Below, piece after piece: positions 7,574 through 8,978 of a stretch of 8,978 nucleotides of DNA. Under the pieces are notes generated by a model. It was not told the DNA's origin, made no database searches, and worked only from the letters and a program-made list of their open reading frames with translations. Both the position numbers and the translations under genes were made by a program. Each line of letters starts with the position of its first letter. Position 1 is the stretch's first letter. This DNA comes from Altererythrobacter sp. (GTDB lineage: Bacteria > Pseudomonadota > Alphaproteobacteria > Sphingomonadales > Sphingomonadaceae), in NCBI GenBank assembly GCA_011524425.1, contig WTKI01000129.1:1425-10402 (forward strand), given 5' to 3'.

Positions 7574-7995
7574 TAGCTGCCAAATCGGCTTTGCAGTTCC
7601 AGCAATTTTAGCGCAGCCTTAGCTGCTTCGCCGCCTTTGTCTTTTTGTGATGGATCAGCGCGGACAAGTGCTTGCTCTTCGTTCTCTGTTGTGAGGATGC
7701 CGTTTCCGATCGCCATTCCGTCCAAAGTCAGAGCCATGATGGCGCGCGCACTTTCACCAGCGACAATTTCAAAATGGTAGGTTTCGCCGCGAATGACGAC
7801 TCCGATCGCGACAAACCCGTCATACTCGCCGCTCTCTGCAGCCATGGCGATAGCGCCCGGCACCTCCAATGCTCCCGGGACCGTGAGGACCTCTGCCTCA
7901 TGACCGGCCGCTTCGATTGCTGCGCGCGCGCCAGCAACAAGCATGTCGTTAAGATGCGCATAGAAGCGCGCTTCTACGATCAGGATGCGGGCCAT
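7573..7995 (-). CDS. ribH: 6,7-dimethyl-8-ribityllumazine synthase
   Basis: RibH condenses 3,4-dihydroxy-2-butanone 4-phosphate (from RibB) with 5-amino-6-ribitylaminouracil to lumazine, the penultimate riboflavin step. The 140 residues are slightly short of the common 150-160 but complete. Seen: RFY at 10-12 with the aromatic residue expected at the substrate site, VPGALEVP (39-46), [14 protein letters not shown] (63-76) with catalytic H74, [11 protein letters not shown] (99-109), R112, and KGGEAA (120-125) near the C-terminus. ATG 7995 is chosen over the upstream ATG at 8028 because GGAG lies 7 nt before it and [11 protein letters not shown] is the expected N-terminus; the longer start would overlap the end of RibBA. 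The RibBA stop is 4 nt upstream, so the pair is surely an operon. nusB, a frequent next gene in other bacteria, is absent; a gap of about 200 bp and a MarR-type gene follow. Confidence 0.96.
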   Translation of the reverse strand: MARILIVEARFYAHLNDMLVAGARAAIEAAGHEAEVLTVPGALEVPGAIAMAAESGEYDGFVAIGVVIRGETYHFEIVAGESARAIMALTLDGMAIGNGILTTENEEQALVRADPSQKDKGGEAAKAALKLLELQSRFGS

Positions 7996-7999
7996 GGAT

Positions 8000-8978
8000 T
8001 TACTCCGGAATAGGGTGAGTGCCGACAATGGTCAGGCCATAGCCTTCGATCGCGACAACATTGGGTTGAGAATTCGACAAGAGAATCATGTCCTCGATCT
8101 TTAGGTCAGCGAGGATTTGCGATCCGACGCCGACATTGCGGACTTCATCCTCTTCGCTGTAGCCTTTATTGCCTGCAGGTCGACCAGTGATTAGGACAAT
8201 CACCCCTGATCCGTGTTCGCCCACAGCTTGCATCGCACGTTGTAGCGTGCGCTTGCGCGGGCCTGGCTTGCCAAGAAGATCGTCGAAAATGGAGATCGGG
8301 TGGACCCGGGCAAGGGTAGGGGTGTCGGGCGTCACCTGACCCTTTTGCAGAACATAGCTTTCGCTTCCATCGACGGTGTTGCGATAGGTAAGCATCCGCC
8401 AGTCGCCGCCATAATCTGATGTGAAGCTGTGTTCTTCAATGCGTTCGACCAAATGGTCATTGCGCATGCGATATTCGATCAAATCGCGGATAGTGCCAAT
8501 CTTCAAGCTGTGTTTGCGCGCGAAAGTAATGAGGTCATCCAGCCGCGCCATCGAGCCATCTTCATTCATGATCTCGCAGATGACGCCTGAGGGGTTGAGA
8601 CCAGCCAAACGAGAGATATCCACCGCCGCTTCGGTATGACCGGCTCTGATGAGGACGCCGCCATCGCGCGCGGTGAGCGGGAAGACATGGCCAGGGGTCA
8701 CGATATCATCTGGGCCTTTTGTAGCATCGATCGCGACGGAAATTGTCCGGGCACGGTCAGCGGCAGAGATACCGGTTGTGACGCCTTCTTTTGCTTCAAT
8801 TGAAGTGGTGAAGGCAGTCTTCATCGCTTCCGTGTGATTGCGGGTCATGGGCTCCAACCCAAGGGTGTCCACCCGGGCGCGGTCCAATGCAAGGCAGATC
8901 AGGCCGCGGCCATGTGTCGCCATGAAATTGACTGCCATGGGCGTTGCCATTTGAGCAGGTACAATGAGGTCGCCTTCA
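8000..8978 (-). CDS. ribB: 3,4-dihydroxy-2-butanone 4-phosphate synthase with degenerate GTP cyclohydrolase II-like domain, 5'-truncated
   Basis: The N-terminal domain converts ribulose 5-phosphate to 3,4-dihydroxy-2-butanone 4-phosphate and formate for riboflavin synthesis. The frame runs to the right edge, reading EGDLIVPAQ before the ATG at 8950, so that ATG is internal and the true start lies outside. Numbering from 8950, the DHBP synthase domain covers 1-165: [14 protein letters not shown] (9-22), [11 protein letters not shown] (59-69), TPGHVFPL (85-92), AGHTEAAVD (103-111) and [11 protein letters not shown] (126-136). Residues 180-316 align with GTP cyclohydrolase II, but [13 protein letters not shown] replaces the zinc-binding segment, there is no cysteine anywhere in this domain, and the catalytic loop is shortened. 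It is therefore probably not a cyclohydrolase, and the cell would need a separate RibA. ribH follows after 4 nt. Such RibBA proteins with a decayed C-terminal half are, from memory, common in alphaproteobacteria. Confidence 0.95.
   Translation of the reverse strand, partial: EGDLIVPAQMATPMAVNFMATHGRGLICLALDRARVDTLGLEPMTRNHTEAMKTAFTTSIEAKEGVTTGISAADRARTISVAIDATKGPDDIVTPGHVFPLTARDGGVLIRAGHTEAAVDISRLAGLNPSGVICEIMNEDGSMARLDDLITFARKHSLKIGTIRDLIEYRMRNDHLVERIEEHSFTSDYGGDWRMLTYRNTVDGSESYVLQKGQVTPDTPTLARVHPISIFDDLLGKPGPRKRTLQRAMQAVGEHGSGVIVLITGRPAGNKGYSEEDEVRNVGVGSQILADLKIEDMILLSNSQPNVVAIEGYGLTIVGTHPIPE

Overview
The window looks like ordinary chromosome from an alphaproteobacterium, most likely a sphingomonad (Erythrobacter/Sphingomonas type). 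I base this on recalled family resemblance of the CarB, GreA, DUF4170, enolase, RibB and RibH proteins, on the moderately GC-rich coding style, and on small sphingomonad-type membrane proteins. No search could be run, so the lineage is an inference. I see no tRNA, rRNA, CRISPR array, insertion sequence or phage module.

Layout. Positions 1-2833 (+): the 3' two thirds of carB (carbamoyl-phosphate synthase large chain; its start lies off the left edge), then greA (transcript-cleavage factor). A long inverted repeat sits between them. Positions 2892-3122 (-): a small DUF4170 protein, convergent with greA. Positions 3264-5152 (-): a compact block of four small membrane-associated proteins of no established function, read in the order 5152 to 3264. 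They are a Lys/Ala-rich protein with 11-residue repeats and a YqjD/ElaB-like C-terminal anchor, a YqjE-like Phage_holin_3_6 (DUF1469) protein, a small single-span protein whose start overlaps the previous stop (ATGA), and a second anchor-bearing basic protein. Positions 5345-6628 (+): enolase, divergent from that block. Positions 6633-7364 (-): a MarR-type winged-helix regulator, tail to tail with eno. Positions 7573-8978 (-): ribH (lumazine synthase) preceded by a RibBA-type protein cut by the right edge; the two are 4 nt apart and form a riboflavin operon.

How the parts work together. carB and greA, eno, and ribB-ribH are housekeeping functions (pyrimidine/arginine precursor, transcription elongation, glycolysis, flavin synthesis). 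The least explained part is the four-gene block at 3264-5152. Its first two genes pair a YqjD-like anchor protein with a YqjE-like protein, as in the Escherichia coli yqjCDEK operon, whose YqjD is a stationary-phase membrane protein that binds ribosomes. I infer a stress or stationary-phase envelope module here.

Other points worth a second look are a perfect 19-bp dyad upstream of the MarR-type gene, an uncertain start for that gene with a strong Shine-Dalgarno that fits another frame better, and a GTP cyclohydrolase II-like domain on RibBA that lacks every zinc cysteine.
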